Below are positions 1-5,649 of a stretch of DNA of 9,209 nucleotides, piece after piece (within the stretch, counting starts at the first letter, position 1; each line of letters begins with the position of its first letter). Origin of the DNA: JBFLVQ01 sp040758525 (GTDB lineage Bacteria; Acidobacteriota; Blastocatellia; Chloracidobacteriales; JADJPF01); the NCBI GenBank assembly GCA_040758525.1, contig JBFLVQ010000380.1, forward strand, positions 1 to 9,209, in the 5' to 3' direction. Both the position numbers and the translations under genes were made by a program. The notes under the pieces were generated by a model. It was not told the DNA's origin. It ran no database searches and saw only the letters and a program-made list of their open reading frames with translations.

Positions 1-974
1 GCCGTATTTCAACCAGTGCAGATGTACTGGAAGAGTTGGCCACACGTTATGAGCTGCCTAGAAAAATACTTGAGTATAGAGAATTGGCCAAGCTTAAGAG
101 CACCTATATAGATGCACTACCAGCCCTCATCAATCCTGCTACTGGTCGTGTGCATACGACCTTTAACCAGACAGTAGCAGCCACAGGGCGGCTCTCTTCT
201 TCAAATCCCAATCTGCAAAATATTCCTATACGCACAGAAGTAGGTAAACGTATACGTTGTGCCTTTATTGCTGGTACCGGCTATCAACTACTCTCTGCTG
301 ACTATTCTCAAATTGAGTTACGATTGCTTGCACATATGACAGACGATCCGATTATGACAGAAGCATTCCAGAAAGGTGAGGATATACATACCAAGACAGC
401 AAGAGAAGTTTTTGGAGCAAAAACCGAAGAGGAATTGAAAGCGGTACGTCGGCTCGCCAAATCTACCAATTTTGGTATTGCCTATGGTGTGGGCGCTTTT
501 GGTCTTGCACAGCGTGTTGGTATTAGTCGTCATGAGGCCAAGGAGGCAATCGAAAATTACTATGGCACCTATAAAGGGGTGCGCCGTTATATGGAAGAGC
601 TGCCTGCACAGGCACGTCGTGATGGCATTGTACGCACACTCTTTGGACGTATACGCAAACTGCCAGATCTCAATAATCAGAATCATAATCTACGTTCCAG
701 AGCCGAGCGCGAGGCGATCAATGCACCAATTCAGGGTACTGCCGCAGATCTAATGAAACTAGCAATGATCAGAGTCTATCGTAGACTACGCGCGGAGCAG
801 TTACACTCCCGCTTATTGCTACAAGTGCATGACGAATTACTGCTGGAAGTACCACCTGAAGAGACAGAAGTAGTTAAGAAGATTGTAATGGAAGAGATGG
901 AGAATGTGCATCGCCTCAATGTGCCACTTGTGGCAGAAGCGCGAGTAGGTAAAAATTGGATGGAATTAAAGTAG
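1..974 (+). CDS. polA: DNA polymerase I, C-terminal polymerase domain (5' end outside window)
   Basis: This is the catalytic 'palm-fingers' part of family A DNA polymerase I, which fills gaps during excision repair and Okazaki-fragment maturation. The frame is already open at base 3 (reading RISTSADVLEELA), so the gene is cut by the window edge. The TTG at 36 is not the true start; about 323 C-terminal residues are present. All three polymerase motifs are visible. Motif A is DYSQIELR, starting near base 300, with the first metal-binding Asp. Motif B is RRLAKSTNFGIAYG (about 447-485), with the Arg, Lys, Phe and Tyr of the O-helix that contact the incoming dNTP. Motif C is QVHDELLLEV, with the second catalytic Asp at 831-833. 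The Phe in NFG is the residue type linked to discrimination against dideoxynucleotides. The 5' nuclease and 3'-5' exonuclease regions lie outside the window, so whether proofreading is intact cannot be judged. No terminator separates it from the DedA gene 35 bases downstream, so the two may be co-transcribed. Confidence 0.97.
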   Translation, partial: RISTSADVLEELATRYELPRKILEYRELAKLKSTYIDALPALINPATGRVHTTFNQTVAATGRLSSSNPNLQNIPIRTEVGKRIRCAFIAGTGYQLLSADYSQIELRLLAHMTDDPIMTEAFQKGEDIHTKTAREVFGAKTEEELKAVRRLAKSTNFGIAYGVGAFGLAQRVGISRHEAKEAIENYYGTYKGVRRYMEELPAQARRDGIVRTLFGRIRKLPDLNNQNHNLRSRAEREAINAPIQGTAADLMKLAMIRVYRRLRAEQLHSRLLLQVHDELLLEVPPEETEVVKKIVMEEMENVHRLNVPLVAEARVGKNWMELK

Positions 975-1009
975 CAGTTAGAGCCAGGAAATTTTTTTAA
1001 GGGGACAGT

Positions 1010-1651
1010 ATGGATTGGTTGCTAGAACTTTTTCATAAGCTCACAGATGTGCAGGGGCTGATTCAATGGGGCGGTTATGTAGCATTGGTTGCAATCGTAT
1101 TTAGTGAAACAGGATTGATGGTGGGATTCTTCTTACCAGGGGACTCTTTGTTAGTAACGGCAGGGCTGTTTGCTGCCAAAGGCGATCTGAATATCTGGTG
1201 GCTCAATATACTGCTTGTCATTGCCGCCATTGTAGGTGATGCTACCGGCTATTACATAGGCAAACGTGCTGGACAGGCGCTCTACTCACGGCCAAACTCA
1301 CGCTTCTTTAAGCGTGAACATCTATTACGCGCAAAAGCCTTCTATGAGAAGCATGGTGGTAAGACAATCATTCTGGCTCGCTTTGTTCCAATCATACGTA
1401 CCTTTGCGCCTACTGTAGCAGGTGCAGCAGAGATGCCTTATCGTAGGTTTGCCAGTTACAATATAATTGGAGGTATAGGTTGGGTGACCAGTATGACGCT
1501 GCTAGGCTACTTCCTAGGGCGTGTAATTCCCAATATCGATAAACATATTCATATAGTGATTGTAGTAGTAGTGTTTCTTTCCATACTGCCTGCTGTGATC
1601 GAATATTTGAAGGAACGCAACGCAGAGAAGAAATCACAAGCAGGCGCGTAA
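1010..1651 (+). CDS. DedA-family membrane protein (SNARE-associated/VTT domain)
   Basis: This 213-residue inner-membrane protein has the usual DedA length. DedA proteins are proton-motive-force-dependent transporters; several recycle undecaprenyl phosphate, the lipid carrier for peptidoglycan and other envelope polymers. Family hallmarks appear in order. FSETGLMVGFFLPGDSLL (residues 31-48) carries the acidic pair E33 and D45, matching the essential acidic residues of this family. GDATGYYIGKRAG (76-88) follows, then KHGGKTIILARFVPIIRTFAP (114-134) with conserved arginines R124 and R130. After these come AGAAEMPYRRF and a C-terminal hydrophobic segment (about 180-198) ending in a Lys/Arg-rich tail. 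The ATG is preceded by AAGGGG at 999-1004, five bases away, which supports this start. The T-run at 992-998 has no stem before it, so it is not a terminator. The substrate cannot be told from sequence; undecaprenyl phosphate is the family-based inference. Confidence 0.93.
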   Translation: MDWLLELFHKLTDVQGLIQWGGYVALVAIVFSETGLMVGFFLPGDSLLVTAGLFAAKGDLNIWWLNILLVIAAIVGDATGYYIGKRAGQALYSRPNSRFFKREHLLRAKAFYEKHGGKTIILARFVPIIRTFAPTVAGAAEMPYRRFASYNIIGGIGWVTSMTLLGYFLGRVIPNIDKHIHIVIVVVVFLSILPAVIEYLKERNAEKKSQAGA

Positions 1652-1661
1652 TAACTTTCTA

Positions 1662-2621
1662 TCAAAACATATCTCGTCGAGACAGTGCCTGAGAGAGAAT
1701 CTCTGGAGTAACATTGCCACCGCTCAGTACTGCTATCGTGTTCTTATGGGCAGGAATCTTACCCATTAGCAGTGCTGCTACCGCGAGCGCGCCGGTTGGC
1801 TCAACAATGATCTTGCTATGGATGGCAAGCAGACGAATGGCACCTAATAATGCTTCATCAGGCACCGTGACAATGTCTTCAATACGTTCGCGTATAATGG
1901 AGAAAGGTAACTCACCAATTGCTGTGGTGCGTGCGCCATCGGCAATAGTTTTGGGAGGATCGATTGTCACGATCTTGCCAGTGTGTAGCGAGCGTTGCCC
2001 ATCATTGCCTGCTTCTGGTTCAACACCATAGATACGTATCTTCGCGTTCAGTTCTTTAAGGGCAAAGGTGATGCCGGAGAGTAGACCACCACCGCCCATT
2101 GGCACAACTACAGTATCAACCTCTGGCCATTCTTGCATTATCTCTAAACCAATTGTTCCTTGGCCAGCAACAATAAAAGGATCATCAAAAGGTGGTACAA
2201 GAGTTGCGCCCGTCTTATTAACCAGATCGCTAGCTACCTGACTACGTGTAGCAGCATTAACACCTGCTTGCACAACCTCAGCACCATAGCTTTTCGTGGC
2301 ACTGACTTTAATTGGTATGGCATCTTCCGGCATTACAATGGTGGCTTTAATACCAAGTAGACCAGCCGCTAGCGCTACGCCCTGAGCATGATTACCAGAA
2401 GAGAAGGCAACCACACCACCACTACGTTGGGCAGTTGATAGAGAGAGTAATTTATTCATTGCGCCACGAATTTTAAATGAGCCGGCACGTTGTAGGTTCT
2501 CAGCTTTTAATCTTACCTGACTACCAACCAGAGATGAGATTGTACGACTGGTAAGCAGTGGAGTGCGATGAATGTATGGCGCGAGCTGATGGGCAGCATT
2601 CTCAATATCATTCAGTTTCAT
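1662..2621 (-). CDS. Serine/threonine dehydratase or serine racemase-like enzyme (PLP fold type II)
   Basis: This 319-residue enzyme belongs to the cytosolic PLP-dependent family containing catabolic threonine ammonia-lyase (TdcB) and serine racemase. It would convert threonine to 2-oxobutyrate plus ammonia and/or act on serine. The PLP lysine is K50 in GSFKIRGA (47-54). SSGNHAQG (74-81) is the substrate loop, GGGG (176-179) cradles the PLP phosphate and SGGN (300-303) lies near the pyridine ring. There is no C-terminal ACT domain and no length for one, so it is unlikely to be the isoleucine-inhibited biosynthetic form. E201, G205 and D207 align with the divalent-metal site of eukaryotic serine racemases, hinting at a metal-activated subgroup. 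I start the gene at the ATG at 2621 (MKLNDIENAA). An in-frame ATG at 2672 would add 17 residues encoded by the tRNA terminator hairpin and is rejected. No good ribosome-binding site is visible. It converges with the DedA gene, leaving 10 bases between stop codons. Confidence 0.9.
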   Translation of the reverse strand: MKLNDIENAAHQLAPYIHRTPLLTSRTISSLVGSQVRLKAENLQRAGSFKIRGAMNKLLSLSTAQRSGGVVAFSSGNHAQGVALAAGLLGIKATIVMPEDAIPIKVSATKSYGAEVVQAGVNAATRSQVASDLVNKTGATLVPPFDDPFIVAGQGTIGLEIMQEWPEVDTVVVPMGGGGLLSGITFALKELNAKIRIYGVEPEAGNDGQRSLHTGKIVTIDPPKTIADGARTTAIGELPFSIIRERIEDIVTVPDEALLGAIRLLAIHSKIIVEPTGALAVAALLMGKIPAHKNTIAVLSGGNVTPEILSQALSRRDMF

Positions 2622-2633
2622 AGTTTTTTCATA

Positions 2634-2639
2634 AGTATA
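2634..2639 (-). promoter_or_regulatory. Possible -10 element (TATACT) just upstream of the dehydratase
   Basis: Read on the minus strand, TATACT lies in the 19 bases between the tRNA terminator T-tract and the dehydratase ATG. No -35 match sits at 16-18 bases; that stretch is the terminator stem itself. If used, transcription would begin about six bases before the ATG, giving an almost leaderless mRNA, which would fit the absence of a Shine-Dalgarno sequence. This is weak evidence from one hexamer in AT-rich DNA. Confidence 0.2.
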
Positions 2640-2640
2640 T

Positions 2641-2669
2641 AAAAATGAAAAAGAGCGCCTTAGCGCTCT
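2641..2669 (-). terminator. Intrinsic terminator after tRNA-Met
   Basis: On the minus strand the sequence AGAGCGC-TAAG-GCGCTCT forms a perfect 7-bp stem with a 4-base loop (2652-2669). It is followed by two T-runs (complement of 2641-2652) broken only by CA. It begins 8 bases past the last base of the tRNA, exactly where a factor-independent terminator for that transcript should be. The hairpin is symmetric, but no T-run follows on the plus strand, so it works only leftward. Confidence 0.85.
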
Positions 2670-2676
2670 CAATAAA

Positions 2677-2750
2677 TAGCGGGGGGGAGACTCGAACTCC
2701 CGACCTTGGGGTTATGAATCCCACGCTCTAACCGGCTGAGCTACCCCGCC
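2677..2750 (-). tRNA. tRNA-Met (CAU anticodon), elongator type
   Basis: The minus strand folds into a full 74-base cloverleaf. The acceptor stem is GGCGGGG with CCCCGCT (a G-U pair at 1:72). The D arm is GCTC-AGCCGGTTA-GAGC, the anticodon arm TGGGA-TTCATAA-CCCCA, the variable loop AGGTC, the T arm GGGAG-TTCGAGT-CTCCC, and the discriminator A. The anticodon CAT is at 2714-2716. CCA is not encoded, so it must be added by nucleotidyltransferase. The anticodon stem has an A:C mismatch next to the loop. It is not the initiator: the 1:72 bases pair, D-stem pair 11:24 is C:G, and the GGG/CCC block is displaced by one position from the initiator location. A CAU tRNA modified to lysidine and reading AUA as Ile cannot be fully excluded, but the overall form fits elongator Met. 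It has its own promoter and terminator. Confidence 0.92.
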
Positions 2751-2774
2751 ATACCGCTAAGTTGCGGAAAGGCT

Positions 2775-2804
2775 AGTCTACTGGTGTGCTGCCTGAGCTG
2801 TCAA
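2775..2804 (-). promoter_or_regulatory. Sigma70-type promoter for tRNA-Met
   Basis: The minus strand carries a perfect -35 TTGACA (2799-2804), an 18-base spacer and TAGACT (2775-2780; four of six matches to TATAAT). The predicted start is near 2768, giving a precursor with about 18 extra 5' bases before the mature tRNA at 2750. This position and quality are as expected for a stable-RNA promoter. Confidence 0.65.
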
Positions 2805-2837
2805 GGCTGTCCCGACAATTCTACCTAAAGAGGCTTA

Positions 2838-3641
2838 TTAAAGTTTAAGCACCTGAGTATACTTCGATTCTTCAAAGTTAAATTTAAAGATCCCTTTGAA
2901 TTTACTTACATCTGATACGCCGCCACCTTTAGCATAGGTAGGCATACGATACTTACCTTCAAATTCTGAGAAGTCAACCGTAGCATAGACACTCTCAAGC
3001 TTCTTAAGCACTTTATCAAGCACCTCTAGATTATGTAGTGAATCGATCTTGAGTGTGAGTACAGCGCCGGTTTGAGGATTGAGATAGACTTTGCCAGATG
3101 CCAATGTAACACTGGTTGAGCCAGGCTTAGGAAGAAAGCGGTAGAGCTTCTCACCTTGGCGATCGCTAACAATCTCTTCAAATTCATAATAGGAGATCTT
3201 CTCTGGCAATAGTGGAAAGAAGATCAGATCCAGAAAAGCACCCGAAGCCAGACCGGTGCGTGCTTTGGGATCGACATTCTTCTTAGGTTTGCCTTTATCA
3301 TCAGTATCTTCAACAACCCGCGAGAGCACTGGATACTTCCCCGTCTCGTCGATATTTGTAGATGGCTCGACAACCACAGTAGTCTCGCGCACCTTATCTA
3401 GATCTCCTTCTTCACCACCTTTCTTTTTCTTGAAGAGTTCTATACGTACACGTTGTTGATAGCGGCAATGGTCGCGTAGTGTCAGTGAGAGGTCCTGGTT
3501 TTTGGCAGCCAGGCAGATAAGTTGCGGGGCATTGCAGCCACCTGCTTGTGCGCTAGTGCGTGCTGGTAAGGCGCCCGCGAGCGCGAGCGTAAGCATGCAA
3601 ATAAGACCAAAGAGTAGCGAACGATTAATTATCAACTTCAT
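2838..3641 (-). CDS. Exported protein of unknown function, C-terminal LolA-like beta-rich region possible
   Basis: I do not recognise the family of this 267-residue protein. Residues 1-33 form a clear Sec signal peptide: basic MKLIINR, a hydrophobic core (about 8-24) and probable cleavage after SAQA at A33. There is no lipobox. The mature part begins with three cysteines (C36, C43, C59), which could allow a disulphide. A very charged, Lys/Glu/Asp-rich stretch follows (about 68-128). The C-terminal half alternates short beta-like segments: YYEFEEIVSDRQGEKLYRF, GKVYLNPQTGAVLTLKID, FEGKYRMPTYAKGGG and IFKFNFEESKYTQVLKL. That pattern recalls periplasmic LolA/RseB-like lipid- or lipoprotein-binding folds, but it is only a resemblance. 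AGGAG (complement of 3651-3655), nine bases upstream, supports the ATG at 3641. A plausible promoter lies about 95 bases upstream. It is probably periplasmic and soluble. Confidence 0.85.
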   Translation of the reverse strand: MKLIINRSLLFGLICMLTLALAGALPARTSAQAGGCNAPQLICLAAKNQDLSLTLRDHCRYQQRVRIELFKKKKGGEEGDLDKVRETTVVVEPSTNIDETGKYPVLSRVVEDTDDKGKPKKNVDPKARTGLASGAFLDLIFFPLLPEKISYYEFEEIVSDRQGEKLYRFLPKPGSTSVTLASGKVYLNPQTGAVLTLKIDSLHNLEVLDKVLKKLESVYATVDFSEFEGKYRMPTYAKGGGVSDVSKFKGIFKFNFEESKYTQVLKL

Positions 3642-3734
3642 ATGCTGATTCTCCTAGGGAACTGCGTTTTCCCGCTAAAATGGCTTGCAAGGGGATACTT
3701 AAGCCGCGAGTGCGCGTCTTACATAGAGGTTAAA

Positions 3735-3762
3735 ATTATACGACTATTTGCGATCTGCGCAA
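3735..3762 (-). promoter_or_regulatory. Likely promoter of the exported protein gene
   Basis: On the minus strand a perfect -10 TATAAT (3735-3740) is preceded after 16 bases by TTGCGC (3757-3762), a three-of-six -35. Transcription would start near 3728, giving a leader of about 87 bases before the ATG at 3641. The -10 is convincing and the -35 weak. Confidence 0.45.
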
Positions 3763-3884
3763 GCACTAGGCCAGTATCCTCGCCGTCACCACATGGTCGC
3801 CGAAGCTTTGACGCCTGTAGATGAAGAAAGGGTTGCTAAGACCTAATTGTCTTGATGTTCGTATTGCAATAGGAAAATACTAAT

Positions 3885-3911
3885 CTTACACGGTCAATTT
3901 AATTGTATACT
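3885..3911 (+). promoter_or_regulatory. Weak promoter candidate for the zinc-ribbon gene
   Basis: TATACT (3906-3911; five of six matches) is preceded by CTTACA (3885-3890) at a short 15-base spacing. The inverted repeat CAATTTAATTG (3895-3905) lies between them, so a bound repressor could block this site. Position fits, with about 30 bases to the ATG at 3947, but the spacing is poor. Confidence 0.25.
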
Positions 3912-3934
3912 TGAGATTGGTAAATAATGGTTTT

Positions 3935-3940
3935 AAGGAG
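3935..3940 (+). promoter_or_regulatory. Shine-Dalgarno site fixing the start of the zinc-ribbon gene
   Basis: AAGGAG ends six bases before the ATG at 3947. This selects that ATG over the in-frame TTG at 3911, which would add 12 residues and has no upstream site of its own. Confidence 0.8.
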
Positions 3941-3946
3941 AACCTG

Positions 3947-4531
3947 ATGCAGAGCAAACTCTATTCAATAAGAGACTTGAAGTTGGATGCGTTGCTGCAG
4001 GAGCTGGAGAATTTCTTTCGTCAGCAAGGACACGAAGTACAGGTATTACCGATCGCTGGTGGTCAAGTGTTGCAAGCACGCAAAGAGTCCACACTAAGCA
4101 CGCTGATGGGCCATTCCTCCGCCCTTACCGTCAAGATCACACCAGAAGCAAATGGCACACGTGTCGAGATCGGCTCTTCAAAATGGCTAGACAAAGCCGC
4201 TGTGGGTGTGATCGGTTATGTGCTTATGCCTGTGTTGGTGCTCGTTCCTGTAATTGGTATGTACAATCAGTATCGTTTAGGTGAGGATGCTTGGCGTATA
4301 GTTGATTCCTATATAGCGCGCCATCATTCTGGTGCCGCGCCGGCGGCTGCTTGGAGTGGATCTACAGCAACAAAAAATTGTTCAGGGTGCGGCGCTACTC
4401 TATCGCCACAGGCTGCCTTCTGTTCTAGTTGTGGGGCAAAAGCTACCACTACACCAAACTGCCAAAAATGTGGTGCCGCTAATCAGTCTGGCGCACGCTT
4501 CTGTCTTGCTTGTGGAACGCGTTTGGAATAG
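3947..4531 (+). CDS. Membrane protein with two C-terminal zinc ribbons, function unknown
   Basis: This 194-residue protein has three parts. Residues 1-80 form a small alpha/beta domain (DALLQELENFFRQQGHEVQV, followed by strands such as ALTVKITPEANGTRVEIG) that I cannot assign. Residues about 85-107 are one long hydrophobic stretch (AVGVIGYVLMPVLVLVPVIG), probably one membrane pass or a hairpin. After an Ala/Ser/Thr-rich linker come two zinc ribbons with the same spacing. The first is C145-x2-C148-x10-C159-x2-C162 and the second C172-x2-C175-x10-C186-x2-C189, matching the double-zinc-ribbon type often found at the ends of bacterial membrane or regulatory proteins. All eight cysteines are present. 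Such ribbons usually mediate protein or nucleic-acid contacts; no catalytic motif is visible. The start is set by AAGGAG at 3935-3940. Because the next gene has its own promoter, this is probably a single-gene unit. Confidence 0.88.
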   Translation: MQSKLYSIRDLKLDALLQELENFFRQQGHEVQVLPIAGGQVLQARKESTLSTLMGHSSALTVKITPEANGTRVEIGSSKWLDKAAVGVIGYVLMPVLVLVPVIGMYNQYRLGEDAWRIVDSYIARHHSGAAPAAAWSGSTATKNCSGCGATLSPQAAFCSSCGAKATTTPNCQKCGAANQSGARFCLACGTRLE

Positions 4532-4559
4532 CAGTGTTGTTCGCCTCAGCAATGAAATC

Positions 4560-4589
4560 TTAACAAGTCTCAATATTGTCTGTTATAGT
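4560..4589 (+). promoter_or_regulatory. Sigma70-type promoter of the ROK-lepA-LON operon
   Basis: TTAACA (4560-4565; five of six) is followed after 18 bases by TATAGT (4584-4589; five of six). A TG one base before it at 4581-4582 gives an extended -10. The predicted start near 4596 leaves a leader of about 26 bases that contains the GGAGG site. It is among the best promoter matches in the window. Confidence 0.6.
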
Positions 4590-4610
4590 GCAAAGAAAGG
4601 TAGGATAGTG

Positions 4611-4615
4611 GGAGG
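4611..4615 (+). promoter_or_regulatory. Shine-Dalgarno site deciding the ROK start codon
   Basis: GGAGG directly touches an ATG at 4616 (zero spacing, unusable) and lies six bases before a second in-frame ATG at 4622, which is ideal. The protein therefore most likely starts at 4622, two residues shorter than the longest frame. Confidence 0.75.
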
Positions 4616-4621
4616 ATGGTC

Positions 4622-5614
4622 ATGAGTAGCACCTCAGACAATCAACTCTACATAGGTATTGAACTAGAAGGTGTAAGAGTGAAGGCCGCGCTAGCCAATA
4701 GCAGCGGGCAGATCTTAAGTGAGCGTAACGAAGCCACTGACCGTAGCAGTGCACAAGCACTGACGGCACAGTTGATCGCATTGCTAGCGGACTTAAAGCA
4801 GCTAGCCGATCAGCAAGGCAAGTTGGCTGCCGCAGGGATTGGCGTGCCTGGTCTTATTAACCTACAGACAAATAAGATTGAAGTATTACCAAATCTACCT
4901 CAAGTCTCTACCGCGACACTCTATAACGACATCATGCAGACCACTGGTATACAGGTAGTATTTGATAATGATGCTAATGTCGGTGCCTACGGTGAATGGC
5001 AATGTGGTGCAGCACGTGGCTACCGCAATGTGATCTATGTAACGATTGGCACAGGAATTGGTGCAGGAATTATCTTAGGTGGGCAGATGTGGCGTGGCTC
5101 AACAGGATTTGCTGGTGAGGTTGGCCATATCACAATCAATGTAGATGGTGTCGAGTGTGTATGTGGCAATATAGGTTGTTTAGAGACAGTGGCCTCAGGA
5201 CCGAATATTGTACGACGCGCTCAGCAACGGCTCTATCGTGACCGCACCTCTTCGCTTTCAAAGCTAATTATCCCGCGTGATCGCGAGATGACTAGTGAGG
5301 ACATTGTACGTGCCGCGCTCTCTGGCGATGAACTGGCGCAGGTCGTCTTTGAGCGTACAGGCATCTATATAGGTATTGCCGTAGGCGGCTTGATCAACTT
5401 GCTTAACCCGGAGATGATTGTCTTCGGTGGCAGTATGATGGCGGTTGGCGACATCCTGCTCAGGTCGATCATCGCGGAGACGAGACGGCGTGCTTTTGCC
5501 CCCTCGTTCGAGCATTGCCGTATCGTTGCAGCCCAATTGGGTCAGTCGGCTGGCGTCATTGGTGCCGCTATGCTGGCGCGCGACAGTATAAATATCCAAT
5601 CAGCGCGTGCTTGA
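4622..5614 (+). CDS. ROK-family protein, sugar kinase (glucokinase-like)
   Basis: This 330-residue protein matches the ROK family (sugar kinases and related repressors of the ASKHA fold). It lacks an N-terminal helix-turn-helix, so it is of the kinase type, expected to phosphorylate glucose or an N-acylated hexosamine in the cytoplasm. Seen in sequence: the sugar-binding and catalytic segment DNDANVGAYGE (115-125, catalytic Asp probably D117); the phosphate-2 loop TIGTGIGAGII (141-151); GFAGEVGH (162-169); and the structural zinc site H169, C179, C181, C186 in the CxCGNxGCxE motif. The N-terminal phosphate-1 motif, normally DxGGT, reads GIELEGVRVK (12-21), with Glu for Asp and no GGT. That may weaken ATP binding, alter specificity, or simply be lineage drift. 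The start at 4622 follows from GGAGG spacing. It has its own promoter and is followed 35 bases later by lepA with no terminator. The sugar substrate cannot be predicted. Confidence 0.9.
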   Translation: MSSTSDNQLYIGIELEGVRVKAALANSSGQILSERNEATDRSSAQALTAQLIALLADLKQLADQQGKLAAAGIGVPGLINLQTNKIEVLPNLPQVSTATLYNDIMQTTGIQVVFDNDANVGAYGEWQCGAARGYRNVIYVTIGTGIGAGIILGGQMWRGSTGFAGEVGHITINVDGVECVCGNIGCLETVASGPNIVRRAQQRLYRDRTSSLSKLIIPRDREMTSEDIVRAALSGDELAQVVFERTGIYIGIAVGGLINLLNPEMIVFGGSMMAVGDILLRSIIAETRRRAFAPSFEHCRIVAAQLGQSAGVIGAAMLARDSINIQSARA

Positions 5615-5649
5615 CAGGCGGATCTTGCAAAGGGTGTTATCAGGCTATC

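Larger units (their letters stand above)
3642..3946. other. Divergent intergenic region (305 bases) with promoters on both strands
   Basis: This gap separates the starts of two divergent genes. Leftward it holds the ribosome-binding site and a likely promoter of the exported protein; rightward a weak promoter candidate and the AAGGAG site of the zinc-ribbon gene. A perfect inverted repeat CAATT-T-AATTG (3895-3905) abuts the TATACT box and could be an operator. An open frame at 3642-3824 has no ribosome-binding site or recognisable product, and I do not call it. The middle, about 3765-3860, shows nothing I can name. Confidence 0.6.

Noticed and set aside
472..753. 93-residue frame within polA
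   Set aside because: It is an alternative-frame shadow of the conserved polymerase motif B region, with no ribosome-binding site.
992..998. T-run after polA as an intrinsic terminator
   Set aside because: No inverted repeat precedes it; it leads directly into the ribosome-binding site of the DedA gene.
1672..1682. TCTCGTCGAGA palindrome at the end of the dehydratase as a bidirectional terminator
   Set aside because: The loop would be one base, it lies inside the coding region, and no T-run follows on either strand.
2622..2672. Longer N-terminus for the dehydratase starting at ATG 2672
   Set aside because: The extra 17 codons are the tRNA terminator hairpin and its T-tract; the family N-terminus begins at MKLNDIENAA.
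3642..3824. 60-residue plus-strand open frame in the divergent gap
   Set aside because: Its ATG is flush against the neighbouring start codon, it lacks a ribosome-binding site, it runs through the promoter of the exported protein gene, and the product has no recognisable character.
5515..5649. 45-codon N-terminal extension of LepA
   Set aside because: It overlaps the ROK gene in another frame, has Cys/Arg/Tyr-rich nonsense composition, and lacks LepA homology; MLNHIRNFSIIAHID is the family start.
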